The position numbers were made by a program, and so were the translations under genes. The notes below the pieces were generated by a model. That model was not told where the DNA came from. It saw only the letters and a program-made list of their open reading frames with translations, and did no database searches. Positions 12,205 through 21,676 of a DNA stretch of 64,000 bases are shown here, piece by piece. Origin of the DNA: Zea mays (Eukaryota; Streptophyta; Magnoliopsida; Poales; Poaceae); assembly GCF_902167145.1 (NCBI RefSeq), contig NC_050102.1, forward strand, positions 9,300,850 through 9,364,849, given 5' to 3'. The first letter of the stretch is position 1; every line of letters begins with the position of its first letter.

Positions 12205-13134
12205 CTATGGTTCCAAGTCTATCTTGGTCTTGCAGTCGGGGTTGCCATAAGGCTGGTGTCCACGCTGAGGTGAGCGGTACGGGTGCTGAGTCCCGACGGG
12301 AGCGGGGGAACCACCATCCAAGTGACGACGTTCCGCGCGCTCAGCCCGCAGCAGGGCGATCTCAGCATGAGCCCTACTCAGCTCGTCTAATGCATGGTCC
12401 AGCTCCGTGTTTAGCACGGCGGCTAGGTTGACTGTGCTGCTCAACCTAGGATTGCCCTCACCGACAGGTGAGACAATCACGCCTCCTGTGCTGCCAGATG
12501 GGCGGCGGGGGTAATACTTCAGGTCAAGACCGTCAGCTACCCCACCGAAAACCGAGCAGTAGTGCGAAAGCGCACGCCGTGCAGCATCTTGCATGGCTGC
12601 CTCAGCTGAGTCCCGCTCAGAGATAGAATAGTGCTCTGAGCAGGCCTCCGCACCCTGGAGACTGTTCTCCGGACGGCGCACCAAGCAGGTTGCCTCCCAG
12701 CGGTCTGGGTAGACCCCGCGACTATGCTGGTAGACCACACAGCGATACTCGATGGACCAAGTACGCCGGTTAAGTGCCCGACGTAGCAGGGTGTCGAGCG
12801 CATCGTGGAAGTGACACCCGCGAGCAGCGTCGCGAGTGATGGGTCGAGCAACCCATCCTTCCGGCTCAGGGTTAGCAGAGAAGTCGGTGTCGTGGCTCGA
12901 GCTGTCGTCGCCACCTCCGTCGTCTGGGTCTCCTCCAGCAGCTACTCCAGAGGCTGGGGCGCCCAGTGATGATGCAGGGGGCGCCTCCAGGGGAAGCACG
13001 GGGGAGCAGCTCCTCACGGACTCTATCTCTTGCTGGAGCGAGAAGGAAGAGCCCTGTTGCTCCTGTCGTCGACGTTCCTGCTCCTCATGCAGGCGGTGGT
13101 GCAGCCTCTCCAAGTGGCTGGACTGTCCGGCCAC
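12205..13134 (-). CDS. Additional ORF upstream of Tekay gag, product unknown
   Basis: A 309-codon frame lies between the primer-binding site and gag, on the same strand as gag, and ends LDLEP-stop at 12205. The listed start is GTG. An ATG at 13218-13216 lies upstream in the same frame, but a TGA follows it after eight codons. Sequence in a neighbouring frame there looks coding, so a small indel may have damaged the 5' end. The protein has a Gln/Glu/Arg-rich N-terminus, an acidic Asp/Ser stretch, and a central block of about 110 residues (YRCVVYQHSRG ... AAMQDAARRALSHYC). That block's beta-rich part followed by an Ala-rich helix recalls a dsRNA-binding-like fold. It ends with a Leu/Arg/Glu helix. 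It is not gag or pol. Any function is unknown and the fold idea is inference. Confidence 0.6.
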   Translation of the reverse strand: MAGQSSHLERLHHRLHEEQERRRQEQQGSSFSLQQEIESVRSCSPVLPLEAPPASSLGAPASGVAAGGDPDDGGGDDSSSHDTDFSANPEPEGWVARPITRDAARGCHFHDALDTLLRRALNRRTWSIEYRCVVYQHSRGVYPDRWEATCLVRRPENSLQGAEACSEHYSISERDSAEAAMQDAARRALSHYCSVFGGVADGLDLKYYPRRPSGSTGGVIVSPVGEGNPRLSSTVNLAAVLNTELDHALDELSRAHAEIALLRAERAERRHLDGGSPAPVGTQHPYRSPQRGHQPYGNPDCKTKIDLEP

Positions 13135-13462
13135 GGGACGGCGAAGCGGACGCTCAGCAAGGCGGGAGGGTAAGAAGGGGATGATGGACTTTCATGCAGT
13201 GTGTCTAAGTCGAGCCATCTACAAAAGACATCGCAAGCAAAAGGGTGAGAACAGAATTAATATGACCAGCAAATAATGAATCATAAGTAAATGAAGGATT
13301 AGAATAAAACATGATTTTCGGCAAGGTATAATATATAGTAGAACATAGGTTTGGTCGGTATGACCAACTTTTGAAGGGATATCAAAGTCAAGGCAGAGAC
13401 AGAGGTCTATAGTCCTTAGAACGACCATTCTACTCTAGGTTAGCGGTCCTACAGTCAGCACG

Positions 13463-13474
13463 GCTCTGATACCA
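13463..13474 (-). other. Tekay primer-binding site, initiator tRNA-Met type
   Basis: The minus strand reads TGGTATCAGAGC four bases inside the 5' LTR. This is the usual initiator tRNA-Met complement and fixes the element's orientation. Confidence 0.93.
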
Positions 13475-13478
13475 CTTA

Positions 13479-16400
13479 TGTCACACCCGGTTTTAGAAGG
13501 CAAACCGAACGCGAACCATGTACGTGCCAGGATCAGTTATTCACGTACACAGCAGTTACATAACATGGACATCATCACACAGTGCTCAAAATAGTATTAA
13601 TAAGGGAAATAGTCGATTACATCATACGTCTGAGACGTCCACATAGTTCTTACAATAAATCAAAGTGCGGAAAAGAAACGTAGATAACCGCGGCCTTCAC
13701 AGGCAGCCGACTGGGGGTTGCCGCTAACCCACACCTAGAACTCGTCGTAATCTTGGAACTCCTGGAAGTCTCCTTCCACAGCTTCATCTTCGCCTGAGCA
13801 GTGGTTGCAATGCTGACAACCTGGGGATGGGGGGGGTTTGGTGTGTAGAGCAAGGGTGAGTACACATCAACATACTCAGCAAGTATCCTCTTTGGCTGTA
13901 GTGGACTAGCTTTATGTGGGGGATAAGTCAAGCAGTTGCTTTTAGTTGGTCAGATTATTATTTACTAGTAGAAAGCCAAGTTTTAGCATTAACCCAAGTT
14001 ATTAACCCCAACGTACTCCTTTCCAAACGGAAAGAGTACCACTTACCAGCACCATCAACATAACCAGAACCATCAATCTCATTGCCACCTGTAAACCAAA
14101 GTGTCTCTGATCAAGTGCCACTAATCACTGGAGCTCCCTTGGCCGCTCATAACCGCGAGCACGGCTGATATATCAGTTTTCAAACACTCTGCAGAGGTTG
14201 TGCACTTTACCCACAAGCCGTGATTCCCTCTTGCCTCGGGCCGATCAAACCCTTAAACACTACCAAGGTGAATAGGCAGGGTCTCACTACGTAGCCTTTA
14301 CAAAGATTCCCCGGGGCTGTAGCCGCCCGTTAGGTTTCCTAAATGTACCGCACTCCTCCCCAAGGGACGAATCAACCTTGGCAGAGCGAGCCGCATACAC
14401 CGAGCCCCATTGACGGCACAACGGCGAAGCGAACTACACCCCGGATCCTCTAATTATTCAGCTAAGGGCACCCCATTCCACCCTCATGGTTGCACTGTTT
14501 TCCCGGGCGGTCATCCATAGAACAGGTCCTTACGGAGAGGCACTCGAGAAACCGCTCGAGCCCCCTTGAATACCACAGGTGCAACATCATAATAAGAGAA
14601 GGGAAAACAGCGTATCATAGATAATCTCATCATGTTCATTGATTAGAGTTAAGCAATAGCATAAAGCTAAACCATAATAATCCAACCCAAATAGGTAAAC
14701 AAGGACATGGATAACAAAAGCTAGTCAATCCTTAGGCATAAATGTGTAAAGCGGGAGGTGAATTAAATAATGAATAGGACATAGATAGGTCAAGGGACAC
14801 TTGCCTCCACCAACCGACTGCTGCTCAGGGGCTTCTCCTGCGAGTTCCTCGGGCTCTTCGACCGGATCGCTCTCTATGTGAACACAATCATACATTCATA
14901 TTCCAAAACAGAAAGGCAAACAATACACCATACAAGAAGGTGAAACCCATAATCATACACACGACATATGGCTTTAGTGCTAACGACCCTTCGAAGTAGT
15001 GAGAATAACGTAACCCTTACCATACTCGACAACTCGCTATATTCATGATAAGAGGAAGAACGAACTTAGCCACTACATTTCATGTAGTCATACTAATAGA
15101 CATTTAACATAGATGTAAAGATAGCTATTATCTAAGCATAATTAATTCTATATTTAGCTAATGTGTCGCTCCCTAACATGAACCGATCAATATTAGCAAA
15201 CTTAGGTGGTGTAGGGAGTCGTCGTGCGAAACTACGCATAACGAGAGCCTAAACATGCGGGTTATCACGTGCACGAAGCTACAAGTCACTACACATGTGA
15301 TTATCGTGCGCACGGGTTGGCTGTGCCCCGTACAAGCCGATGCAAGCGAGTCGGGGATGGACCAGCCACGCGCGCGAGCGGGTCGTCACGAGCAAACCGC
15401 ACATGATGCTGCTGTGAGCGCGCTACGGACGAACTAAGACGCAAGAGGCACTCTACGTCGAGCGGGGGCCGTGAACGCGCCACGCCGGAGGTCGCGAGCG
15501 CGCTGCGAACGCGAGCAGCGGGCACGCCGCGGACGAGCTGCGCGAGCGGGCCGCGCCGGGCGGCCACGGGCACGCCACGCCGCCGCGCCGAGGCCGGGCG
15601 CAGGCCGCGACGGGCGCGCAGGGGGCAGGGCTTGGGACGCAGGGGGCGCCGGGCGCCGCGCCGGCGAGGCCGGGCCGAACGGACGCGCGAGCGCGCCACG
15701 CCGGACCCGCAGGCGAGCCGCCGAGGACAGGGCGGGGACGCAGGGGGCGCCGGGGACGCTGGGCGCCGCGCCGGTGAGGCCGGGCCGAACGCCACCGTGC
15801 CGAGCACGGGTGAGCGAGGTCGGCGGACGAGCGCGCGCGGGCGGGCGGGATTCGCCGCGCGAGGGCATCGGGCCGCCACGGTTGGTCGAGCCGAGGGGAG
15901 GGTCGGGGCGGACGGGCCAGGGCGGGGCGCCGGGGACGCCGTGGCCGGCGAGTCGAGGCCGGGGCGAGCGCGCCATGGGCACGGGGAGGGCGCCGACGAG
16001 CTCGGGGGAAAGGGGAGGGAGGGGAGAGAGAAGGGGAGAGGGGAGGGAGGGGCTCACCGCAGGCGGGGATCAGCGGCGGCGGCGGTTCCGGGCGAGCGGC
16101 AGGGGATTGGGGTGAGCGATTTGCGAGAGAGAGAGAGAGAGAAAAACGCGGGGTCGTGGGAGGGAGGAGATGAACAGGGGGCGACCACGGACTTACAGAC
16201 GGGTCCCACGCGCAGAGGCGGCGGCGGCTGGGCAGCTGTTCCGCGCGCGCGCGCAGGCGAAGGGGGCGGGCGAGCCGTTGGGCGGCTGGGCCGCGCGCCA
16301 GCCAAGCGGCCCAAGGCGAGGAGGCTTTCGCGGGCCGGGAAAAGGAGAGCGGCTGGGCCGCAGGCGCCGAGCCGGCCCAAAAACGAGAGAGAAGAAGGGG

Positions 16401-16811
16401 GGGGAGAAAGAGGCCAGGCTGGGCCGCAGACGCCTGGCCGGCCCACGAGAGGGGAAGGCGCGAGGGGGCCGCGGGAGAAGGGGGGGCGTGCCAGATGGGC
16501 CGCAGGAGGGGAACGCCGGCCCAAGGGAGAGAGGGGAGAAGGAGAAGGGAAAAAGAAAGGGGTTTTCCCATTTTAATCCTTTTTCTAAAAGCATGTTTTC
16601 ACAAATTCAATCCACAAACAAAAGATATGCAGGGACCGGCATGGTGCAACAACTAAATAAAATATTTCTAGGGTTTATTATTATTATATGTCTTGGAGTT
16701 TTGAAAGTAGGTAGGGTTTTAGCGAAAAGAAATGGGAAAGAGGTAACGCCCGAATTTAGCGAGCGATATAAAGAGAGAAAAAAAATTGAACTCGAAATTC
16801 GGGGCGTTACA
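13479..16811 (-). repeat. Tekay 5' LTR (right copy)
   Basis: Near-identical partner of 3858-7193. Read on the minus strand it starts TGTAACGCC next to the CATGT duplication and ends GTGTGACA next to the primer site. The same CpG-dense block lies at about 15440-16550. An A/T-rich segment with several TATA-like stretches lies near the outer end (16600-16800). A specific promoter was not assigned. Confidence 0.93.
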
Positions 16812-17034
16812 CATGTTCAGGCCTCGACAGCCACAATGAACAAAAACACTGGCATTCAAAGTGCCATTACAAACGGAACTCCGGTTCCACCTCCGCAGGT
16901 ACGAACAACCCCACTCGATGGGGGAGGGCCTGCGGAGCAACAGAAGACCGACGAGCGGCGCGCCGTCGCCCGCTCCAGCAGCGGCGACGACGACGACTTC
17001 TGCTCCGGGGGGCCGAACAGCGGCAGCACTGACC

Positions 17035-17652
17035 TCAGGGCGGATGCTGCTGCCAAGAGGCCCCCGCCCATGCCCAAACTCGTGAGGCAAGGACGGGCAG
17101 AAGGTCGTAGAGTTGGAGGTCGGTCCGTGGGCGGCCCTGGCTATCTCGTCGGCGGAAGAACCTCTTCCAGCTGCCGTGGCAGACGCCGGCGCCGCGAGCA
17201 GCTCCGAAGCCACTTGCGTCCGAGAGCCAGGCACGGTGCAGCTGCCGGCGCCACGGACGACGACCGCCCTTCCCTCCGATCACTGAGTGAAGGAGCGGGC
17301 CACCGCCCACGCAGGGGCCGACCCCAACTCGGCACACTCCCCTCCCCAGCCCTGGTGATGAAAATCCTTGAGGCTGAGGGAGGGGCAGAGGCCGCAGCCC
17401 GGCTCGCTTTCCCCCACCATCAAGCTGGAGGTCACCATCTTGGGTGACCGCCGGCGGAGGGGTGCAGCCGGGCTGCATGATGAAAATCCTTGAAGCCGAA
17501 CGATGGCTGAAAGGTACCAACTCCCGCGGAGTTGCGTTCCTCCAACGATGAGGCGGAAAGACGGCGGGTATCCCCCATCCGGGGGCTTGGAAGGTGGAAA
17601 GACACGATGCATAAGGGAGCACGAAGACATGGTCGCCTTCCAAGGGGGTCAC
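17035..17652 (-). CDS. Possible antisense extra ORF of the Gypsy element (205 codons)
   Basis: A minus-strand open frame lies in the spacer between pol and the 3' LTR, antisense to the element. Tat-lineage elements often carry additional ORFs here, some antisense, so position is the main argument. The product is rich in Gly, Arg and Pro and shows no motif I recognise. The region is GC-rich, where long chance frames are common. Treat it as a candidate only. Confidence 0.25.
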   Translation of the reverse strand: MTPLEGDHVFVLPYASCLSTFQAPGWGIPAVFPPHRWRNATPRELVPFSHRSASRIFIMQPGCTPPPAVTQDGDLQLDGGGKRAGLRPLPLPQPQGFSSPGLGRGVCRVGVGPCVGGGPLLHSVIGGKGGRRPWRRQLHRAWLSDASGFGAARGAGVCHGSWKRFFRRRDSQGRPRTDLQLYDLLPVLASRVWAWAGASWQQHPP

Positions 17653-18530
17653 CCTCCTTTTAAAGGCGACTATCCCTACTTGCGTCCCCAGCCGTCACGG
17701 ACTGAGTCTTCTCCAACACGCTCCAAGGTCCTCCCCTGTGGCGCGGGGGCTGGGTCCCACACGTCATGCAAGCTGGCTCAGAGCAGAAGAAGCCAAACCG
17801 CCGTGCGCGGTGCGCACAACCGCCCAGCGGTTACAAGTGACCCTCCACTTTTGCCCAGACCAACGGGCGAAAGGGGTGGGCAGCCATGCAGGCGGCATGC
17901 AACCGCGCCAAGTGGGCGCGCTTCTCCGACTCCCAACACGCCCAGCATGGAGGCCCAGGCCCACGCGTCATGCAACCGGCGCGCCGAATGCTTCGTGCAC
18001 GCAACTGCACCGCCACTTGCGCCACCACCGCGCCTCCTCGACTGCGGAACCAATACCGCGACTCGAGGCGACCTAGCGCACGACCCAGCAGCGCCAGCCT
18101 GGCGCGGCGGTCAGTGTGGCCAAAAATGGGCCGGCAGTAATGACGGTGGCAGGCGGGCAGGAGCAGCAGTCACGTCGTCAGCCAAGCTCACGTCCCATCC
18201 GGGGGCAGCAAGAGAACCCTCTCTCACGGCGTGAAGACAACGCGCCCGTGTTCCGTTCCTCGAACGGCTCGCGCACGCGCAACAGCCACCCCATGAACCA
18301 CTCGCCCCGTCGCATTAACTCCGCGGCGGGACAGGCGGCGCCTCTGGCAGGAGAAGCAGGCGACGCTTCGCCTTCGCCATAATAACCGCGCCAAAAAAGG
18401 TACGCCGCGTCATTCGATTTCGTATCCTTTTCCTTTTTTCCTCTTTCTCTCTCTTGCAACAGGGACCGGGAAAGGGGGATACCCCGAAAAGGATCCTTCC
18501 CCGTGAAGGAACCAGGCTCCGAGCCTCCCT

Positions 18531-18745
18531 ACTGATCAGAGGTTCGAAGGCTGGCCCCCCGGAAGGGTTCGACAGCCGCCTCAGATCGCGTGGGCCCTAC
18601 ACCCACTACTGGTCAGAGGTTCGAAGGTCGGCCCCTCGGAAGGGTTCCACGGCCACCTCAGGCTACTCGGGCTCCGCGCCCATTACTGATCAGGGGTTCG
18701 AAGGCTGGCCCTCGAAGGGTTCACAGCCGCCTCAGACGCCGAGCG
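18531..18745 (+). repeat. Three-copy ~75 bp direct repeat in the Gypsy spacer
   Basis: Copies begin at about 18532, 18608 and 18687. Each carries a (G/C)ATCAG(A/G)GGTTCGAAGG-like sequence, then GGCCCCTCGGAAGGGTTC-like sequence, then CAGCCGCCTCAG-like sequence. Confidence 0.7.
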
Positions 18746-19973
18746 AGGGATGACCATGGGTACGTTCGATACATAACCAAGGCTCGGGCTGCGCTCCCGA
18801 GGTACCCTAGGACATTTCCGAGACCAGCAGGAGCGATCTTGTAACGGAATCCCATCAGTGGGAGGCATCGAGCCCTCGGACCCCGTCGCCAGGGGACCGG
18901 GTCCGGCAGATCACCCGCAGGTACTTTTGGGCGTGCCTTTGGGCCCCTAGCCGACCCCTAACGAACGGGGCACGGACGTCCACTCGGATTACCCGCTTGC
19001 AGCTCACCGGAGACACCATGTTCGGCGCCCATCGAGGGCAACATGGCGCTTCCCCCCCCCCCTCCTCCTTGCGGAAAGGCGACGCAGGGGCGTATGTAAA
19101 AAAGTCGAGTCTGTCCCTGATCGCCCTCTCGCCCGGTGCAGAGGCTCGGGGGCTGCTCTCGCAAACCCGGCTCCGGTCGAACCGTTGACAGCGTCAACAT
19201 ACCAGCCCGAGAACTTGGGACCCGACCGTACACCCGGGCTACGGCCAGCTCGCATGAGGGAACGACCAGACCAGCCGAAGCATTACGCAAGGCATTAAGA
19301 CCTCGAAGGAGTAAAACCACTCCTCCGAGGCCTCGGGGGCTACACCCGGCGGGTGCGCTCGCGCGCACCCACCGGAACATAATGCAACCGAGAAAGGCTG
19401 GTCCCCTTGCAAAAAAGTGCGACGAAAGCCTCCAAGCGAGTGCTAACACTCCCTTCGAGGCTCGGGGGCTACTATCGGGGACCATAATTAGGGGTACCCT
19501 CAAGGCTCCTAATTCTCAGCTGGTAACCCCCATCAGCATAAAGCTGCAAAGGCCTTATGGGCGCGACTAAGTCAGGGATCAGTCCATTCGAGCGACTCGA
19601 TCACGCTTCGCCCGAGCCTAGCCTCGGACAAGGGCAGCCGACCCCGGAGGATTTCCGTCTCGCCCGAGGCCCCCCTCCAACGGCGAACATATTTCCGGCT
19701 CGCCCGAGGCCCTGCCTTCGCTAAGAAGCAACCCTGACCAAATCGCCGCACCAACCGACCAAATCGCAGGAGCATTTAATGCAAAGGTGGCCTGACACCT
19801 TTATCCTGACGCGCGCCCCCCAGCCGGCAGAGCCGAAGTGACCGCCGTCACTTCGCCGCTCCACTGATCGGCCTGACAGAAGGACAGCGCCGCCTGCGCC
19901 ACTCCGACTGCGGTGCCACTTGACAGAGTGAGACTGACAGACAGTCAGGCCCGGCCAAAGGCACCATAGGAAA

Positions 19974-20400
19974 CTCCGCTCCGCCCGACCCAGGACTCGG
20001 ACTCGGGCTCAGCCCCAGAAGACGACGAACTCCTCTCCGCCCGACCCAGGGCTCGGACTCGGGCTAAGTCCCGGAAGACGGCGAACTCCGCTCTGCCCGA
20101 CCCAGGGCTCGGACTCGGGCTCAGCCCCAGAAGACGACGAACTCCGCTCCGCCCGACCCAGGGCTCGGACTCGGGCTAAGTCCCGGAAGACGGCGAACTC
20201 TGCTCCGCCTGACCTAGGGCTCGGACTCGGGCTCAGCCCCAGAAGACGACGAACTCCGCTCCGCTAGACCCAGGGCTTGGACTCGGGCTCAGCCCCAGAA
20301 GACGACGAACTCCGCTTCGCCCGACCCCAGGGCTCGGACTCCGCCCTGGCCTCAGCCGACGACCTCCGCCTCGCCCGACCCAGGGGCTCGGACTCGACCT
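19974..20400 (+). repeat. Tandem array of ~57 bp units in the Gypsy LTR
   Basis: About seven units carry CCGCCCGACCCAGGGCTCGG, then ACTCGGGCT, then AGAAGACGACGAACTC, alternating between an AGCCCCAGAAGACGAC form and an AGTCCCGGAAGACGGC form. The array lies in U3, upstream of the TATA box, where such arrays often act as enhancers. That role here is inference. Confidence 0.85.
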
Positions 20401-20840
20401 CGGCCACGGAAGACAGACTCGACCTCGGCTTCAGAGGAGCTTCCACATCGCCCAACCTAGGGCGCAGGCCAGCCACGTCAACAGGAGGCGCCATCATCAC
20501 CCTACCTCGAGCTAACTCGGGCCGCAGGGAACAAGACCGGCGTCCCATCTGGCTAGCACCGCCAGATAGGCAATGATGGCGCCCCGCGTACTCTGTGACG
20601 ACGGCGGCTCTCAGCCCCCTTACGGAAGCAAGAGGACATCAGCAAGGACTCAACCGCTCCAACAGCTGTCCCTCCGCCAGGCTCCATCGCTCCTCCGACG
20701 GCCACGACATCACACCAGCTGGGTGCCAAAATCTCTCCGGCTGCCACAACGACATGTACTTAGGGCGCTAGCTCTCCTCCGCTAGACACGTAGCACTCTG
20801 CTACACCTCCCATTGTACACCTGGATCCTCTCCTTACGCC

Positions 20841-20847
20841 TATAAAA
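20841..20847 (+). promoter_or_regulatory. TATA box of the Gypsy LTR promoter
   Basis: TATAAAAGGAAGG lies about 310 bases before the LTR end in an otherwise GC-rich region. The transcription start, and hence the U3/R boundary, would be expected near 20870-20880. Confidence 0.65.
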
Positions 20848-21149
20848 GGAAGGACCAGGGCCCTCTTAGAGAGGGTTGGCCGCGCGGGGACGAGGACGAG
20901 ACAGGCGCTCGCTTGGAGCCGCTCGCTCCCTCTCCCGTGTGGACGCTTGTAACCCCCTACTGCAAGCGCACCCGACCTGGGCGCGGGACGAACACGAAGG
21001 CCGCGGGATTCCCACCTCTCTCACGCCGGTCTCCGGCCGCCTCGCTCTCCCCCCTTCGCGCTCGCCCTCGCGCTCGACCCATCTGGGCTGGGGCACGCGG
21101 CGACATTCACTCGTCGGCCCAGGGACCCCCCGGTCTCGAAACGCCGACA

Positions 21150-21458
21150 GGTGTGTTTGGTTTGCCTTTTGCTCCATAAAAACCAAAAGTCAAACCAAAT
21201 GCCTGGATCTAGGAGGCAACTGTTTTTGTAAAAGCCGATTTTTTTCTCAGTGCAAAACTGAAAGCACCACTGGACCTGCTTTTAGCGGCTTTTTCGGATA
21301 TAACTGTGAAAACATATATCGAAGAATTGTTAACGGTTTTTAGTGGTTTCCACCAAACGGTTTTTAGCTTTTTAACAGCTCAGAACCCACAACAGCTTTT
21401 CCACAGCCTACAACACACAACAACTTTTTTCACAACCCTAGCCCAACCAAACAGACCC
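21150..21458 (+). mobile_element. Tourist-like MITE, copy 1, clipped at its left end
   Basis: It is homologous to 60915-61235 and 62024-62343. It starts GGTGTGTTTGGTTTG and ends CCCAACCAAACAGACCC, followed by TAA. The first base of the inverted repeat is missing because the Gypsy LTR abuts it, so the Gypsy element inserted at this edge. TAA flanks on the intact copy suggest the PIF/Harbinger (Tourist) group. Confidence 0.65.
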
Positions 21459-21600
21459 TAAATGTTAAATGTTACACACGATTGGATTATGGTCTAATGG
21501 ATTAGAATGTCTGCTTGCACGCTTGCACATAGGGCCTGATTGTACGGTAGTTGTTGTACTACTTTAAGTTCATTTTGAGAAGCAGCCGAACCATTTTGAG
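21459..21600 (+). repeat. Left part (L) of the ~1.1 kb array unit, copy 1
   Basis: It matches 61236-61370 and 62344-62480, including GGATTATGGTCTAATGGATT and TTTAAGTTCATTTTGAGAAG. The match stops near 21590, and channel-gene intron sequence follows. L is also an imperfect inverted repeat of the R segment at 24240-24345. Confidence 0.75.
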
Positions 21601-21676
21601 AGGCAGCTCATTCATCGAACGACCGCTTGTGCAATACAATGCGATCGGATAACCTTAGCATATGCGTTATGTGCAG

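Larger units (their letters stand above)
3858..16811 (-). mobile_element. Complete Tekay-type chromovirus (Ty3/Gypsy) LTR retrotransposon
   Basis: The element is 12,954 bp and flanked by the 5-bp direct repeat CATGT (3853-3857 and 16812-16816). Its LTRs are 3336 and 3333 bp and, read on the minus strand, start TGTAACGCCCC and end GGTGTGACA. A primer site complementary to initiator tRNA-Met (13463-13474) and a polypurine tract (7194-7210) put the 5' LTR on the right. The internal region has an extra ORF upstream of gag and a single-frame gag-pol polyprotein ending in a chromodomain. LTR length, termini and the chromodomain fit the Tekay/Del lineage of maize. Only about eight substitutions plus a few small indels separate the LTRs, so insertion was recent. 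Confidence 0.93.
16817..19472 (+). other. Gypsy 3' spacer, right part, up to the 3' LTR
   Basis: This continues the first Gypsy element after the Tekay insertion. No sense-strand gene is supported. It contains a near-duplicate pair TGATGAAAATCCTTGA (17357 and 17479), a three-copy repeat (18531-18745) and many short CTCGGGGGCTAC-like strings. It ends in the purine-rich AGGCTCGGGGGCTAC, the likely polypurine tract, just before the LTR. Confidence 0.7.
1..21149 (+). mobile_element. Tat-lineage Ty3/Gypsy LTR retrotransposon, 5' truncated by the window edge, split by Tekay
   Basis: Visible parts are the end of pol (2-2586), a long non-coding spacer (2587-3857 and 16817-19472) and a 3' LTR (19473-21149). 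The 5' LTR, gag and most of RT lie before base 1. The Tekay element at 3858-16811 interrupts the spacer, and CATGT is duplicated on both sides of it. Pol carries a second RNase H domain after the normal one, a known mark of the Tat lineage, and a long spacer between pol and the 3' LTR is also usual there. The right end is the CA at 21148-21149, joined directly to a MITE. The host-site duplication cannot be tested because the left end is missing. The maize family name was not assigned. Confidence 0.85.
19473..21149 (+). repeat. 3' LTR of the first Gypsy element
   Basis: It begins TATCGGGGACCATAATTAG. Maize elements of this type usually start TGTCGGGGACC, so the terminal TG appears mutated to TA. 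It ends CGAAACGCCGACA. It holds a tandem array (19974-20400) and a TATA box at 20841. Its 5' partner is outside the window, so no age can be estimated. Confidence 0.82.

Noticed and set aside
21150..21458. hAT-type MITE
   Set aside because: The ends resemble some hAT MITEs, but flanking TAA on copy 2 and no 8-bp duplication favour the Tourist group.
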